Positions 30,632 to 32,053 of a DNA stretch of 32,053 nt are shown piece after piece. Source of the DNA: Oscillospiraceae bacterium (GTDB lineage Bacteria > Bacillota > Clostridia > Oscillospirales > Ruminococcaceae); assembly GCA_017847875.1 (NCBI GenBank), contig JAGASN010000014.1, positions 1 to 32,053 on the forward strand, given 5' to 3'. The notes under the pieces are model-generated. The model made no database searches, was not told where the DNA came from, and was given only the letters and a program-made list of their open reading frames with translations. Position 1 is the stretch's first letter; each line of letters opens with the position of its first letter. A program made the translations under genes and the position numbers.

Positions 30632-31151
30632 ATTTTATAAATTTCAAATAAAAATTACTTTCGTTTTCTGTATCAAGAACACATATCAAATTGAGATTTT
30701 CAAAAATATCTTTAGTTTTTTCAAACGATTGCTCAAGTCCAAAACCCATCACGCCATAGGTTGTTTCAATTATTTCCTCCGGCAAACAGATTTTCAAATC
30801 AATACAAAAAGGTTCTTTTTCGGCGTTTTTAATATTTACATCCCATATATGGATTTCTCCGCCTTTTTTGAGCACACGAACCATTTCTTCAGCAGCTTTT
30901 TTTCTTGTTTCAGTGCTCATAAACATAAACGAATAAAAAGCCGTTACGGAATCAAAAGAAGAATCAGGAAAATCAAGACTTTCCGCATCCATAAGACGTT
31001 TTTCAAAACAATCCGGTGCCTCATCAAGTTCATTTTGACTATTATCAACGGCAACAACACGGTTTTTATAAAGTCTGCCGATAATTCCTTCTCCACCGCC
31101 GCCAATATCAAGAATTTTACCTTTTATGTCATTATTCAAAGTAATATTCAT
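30630..31151 (-). CDS. Class I SAM-dependent methyltransferase
   Basis: This 173-residue protein is a compact Rossmann methyltransferase. Motif I is ILDIGGGGEGIIGRL near residues 13-27. The acidic end of beta-2 (VVAVD) and the motif-IV-like FDSVTAFYSF follow, and the post-motif VRVLKKGGEIHIWDV is typical of the UbiE/Methyltransf_11 group. The substrate is unknown. The ATG overlaps the NUDIX gene stop as ATGA, so the two are translated together. At 173 residues it lacks the extra substrate-recognition domains of many relatives. Confidence 0.85.
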   Translation of the reverse strand: MNITLNNDIKGKILDIGGGGEGIIGRLYKNRVVAVDNSQNELDEAPDCFEKRLMDAESLDFPDSSFDSVTAFYSFMFMSTETRKKAAEEMVRVLKKGGEIHIWDVNIKNAEKEPFCIDLKICLPEEIIETTYGVMGFGLEQSFEKTKDIFENLNLICVLDTENESNFYLKFIK

Positions 31152-31639
31152 AAAAATTCCTCCATTTCCGTAAAAACAACACCGTTTGAAGTTGTAACTC
31201 CGCCGTAAATTTTGTCATCGAACCTTCCGGTGCTCATATAATGCTCAAGCATACCCTTTGCCGTGAAAGGCATATCCTTTTTGAGCACGTCATTGTAATC
31301 CACCCATTCAAGTTTTCCTTCATTGCAATCGGTTTTGAGCACCGCATTTTCTTTTAAATCAGCAAAGAAATAATAATTCTGGCGGATTTCGCCGTTTTTA
31401 TTACGAAGAGTAACATATTTAAATTTAAGATTATAGATATCGTGCTCAAAGAGACCGATTTCCTCGCTCATTTCGCGAAGCATTGCACAGCGAGCATCAT
31501 TAAGTTCATCTTTTTCAAAATGTCCGCCTATTCCGCACCAGGAAGGCGCAACAACTCTTGAACCAATTCTGTAAAGCATCAGCATTTTTCCGTTTTGAGT
31601 AAGATAAATTGCCGTCATATTGCGAAGCTTGCCTTCCAA
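31148..31639 (-). CDS. NUDIX hydrolase
   Basis: This 163-residue protein of the MutT/NUDIX superfamily hydrolyses nucleoside-diphosphate-linked compounds. The NUDIX box spans GGHFEKDELNDARCAMLREMSEEIGL. The REMSEEIGL half is canonical, while nine residues, not seven, lie between the first Glu and the Arg-Glu pair, so the loop is two longer than the classic GX5EX7REUXEEXGU. Similarity to 8-oxo-dGTPase-like members is possible but the substrate is unproven. The start is TTG, with GGGGAG six bases upstream; the next ATG lies seven codons in and has no ribosome binding site. A promoter with TTGCAA and TATAAT lies upstream. Confidence 0.9.
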   Translation of the reverse strand: MEGKLRNMTAIYLTQNGKMLMLYRIGSRVVAPSWCGIGGHFEKDELNDARCAMLREMSEEIGLFEHDIYNLKFKYVTLRNKNGEIRQNYYFFADLKENAVLKTDCNEGKLEWVDYNDVLKKDMPFTAKGMLEHYMSTGRFDDKIYGGVTTSNGVVFTEMEEFL

Positions 31640-31671
31640 CCAAATCTCCCCTTTTTTGAATTTATAACATA

Positions 31672-31699
31672 ATTATATATCATATTAAAAAAATTGCAA
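31672..31699 (-). promoter_or_regulatory. Predicted sigma-A promoter of the NUDIX/methyltransferase pair
   Basis: On the minus strand TTGCAA (31699-31694) and TATAAT (31677-31672) are 16 bases apart. It starts just after the terminator of the 5S rRNA unit. Confidence 0.6.
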
Positions 31700-31700
31700 C

Positions 31701-31728
31701 AAAAAAAGCACACCAAAAGGTGTGCTTT
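31701..31728 (-). terminator. Terminator of the tRNA-5S rRNA unit
   Basis: AAAGCACACC-AAAA-GGTGTGCTTT is a perfect 10-bp stem. On the minus strand it is followed by a 7-T run and lies directly past the 3' end of the 5S gene. Confidence 0.88.
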
Positions 31729-31730
31729 GT

Positions 31731-31846
<116 letters not shown>

Positions 31847-31851
31847 TATAT

Positions 31852-31927
31852 TGGTGACCCGAGAGGGATTCGAACCCTCGTTGCCGGCGTGAGAGGCCGG
31901 AGTCTTAGGCCACTTGACCATCGGGCC
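31852..31927 (-). tRNA. tRNA-Glu (anticodon CTC)
   Basis: This is a 76-base cloverleaf including an encoded CCA end. The anticodon stem CCGGC/GCCGG encloses the loop CTCTCAC, giving anticodon CTC (reads GAG). The T arm GAGGGTTCGAATCCCTC is normal. The acceptor stem has one G-T pair at position 2. It lies five bases before the 5S gene and four bases after tRNA-Lys. Confidence 0.96.
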
Positions 31928-31931
31928 GGAT

Positions 31932-32007
<76 letters not shown>

Positions 32008-32053
32008 GGATCAGATGATTTTCCCATAAAGGAAATCCCTCAAAACTGAAGAA

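Overview
The window looks like chromosomal DNA of a spore-forming, low-to-mid GC Firmicute of class Clostridia, probably an uncultured gut-type lineage near Oscillospirales or Christensenellales. The evidence is a SpoVM-like gene, a meso-diaminopimelate dehydrogenase, a PASTA-kinase operon in the Clostridia order, strong AGGAGG-type ribosome binding sites and a composite palindromic repeat of a kind I recall from gut Clostridia. Nearly all genes lie on the minus strand, the same strand as a 5S rRNA and two tRNAs at the right edge. No phage, transposase, plasmid or CRISPR locus was seen.

Left part (1-7.9 kb). An EF-G-like translational GTPase is followed by a small plus-strand XRE regulator, a type-II-like diaminopimelate dehydrogenase, a membrane-anchored XRE regulator, a small P-loop protein, glucose-6-phosphate isomerase and a secreted D,D-carboxypeptidase (DacF type). 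Divergent from the carboxypeptidase are two very short plus-strand genes: a 50-residue membrane protein and a 26-residue SpoVM. The right-hand end of this part is closed by a strong bidirectional terminator.

Central operon (7.9-20.7 kb, minus strand). In transcription order: priA, def, fmt, a membrane zinc peptidase, rsmB, rlmN, an unrecognised 61-residue gene, prpC, prkC, rsgA, a MATE transporter and ppa. Spacing is a few bases or overlapping throughout, apart from 79 bp before the 61-residue gene. It links replication restart, N-terminal formyl-Met processing, ribosome maturation and Ser/Thr phospho-signalling. MATE and ppa occupy the place where rpe and a thiamine pyrophosphokinase are often found in relatives. 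A 145-bp composite inverted-repeat element lies just upstream of priA, between it and a divergent GyrB/ParE-like topoisomerase subunit that has no GyrA/ParC partner here.

Accessory-looking region (22.9-29.6 kb, minus strand). An ECF-type sigma factor is translationally coupled to a single-pass anti-sigma-like protein. A terminator follows, then four consecutive lipoproteins. All carry one to three copies of the same Ig-like module, recognisable by a GxLPxGxYR-type strand. The largest (905 residues) also has a PstS-like substrate-binding domain and a C-terminal region resembling the RsiV/DUF3298 type. This is the best candidate in the window for an undescribed system, plausibly an envelope stress or ligand-sensing module.

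Right end (29.6-32 kb). A DeoR-type regulator is translationally coupled to a tiny HTH protein on the plus strand. A NUDIX hydrolase coupled to a SAM methyltransferase lies on the minus strand. The window closes with tRNA-Lys(CTT), tRNA-Glu(CTC) and 5S rRNA, in that order of transcription, with a terminator after the 5S gene.
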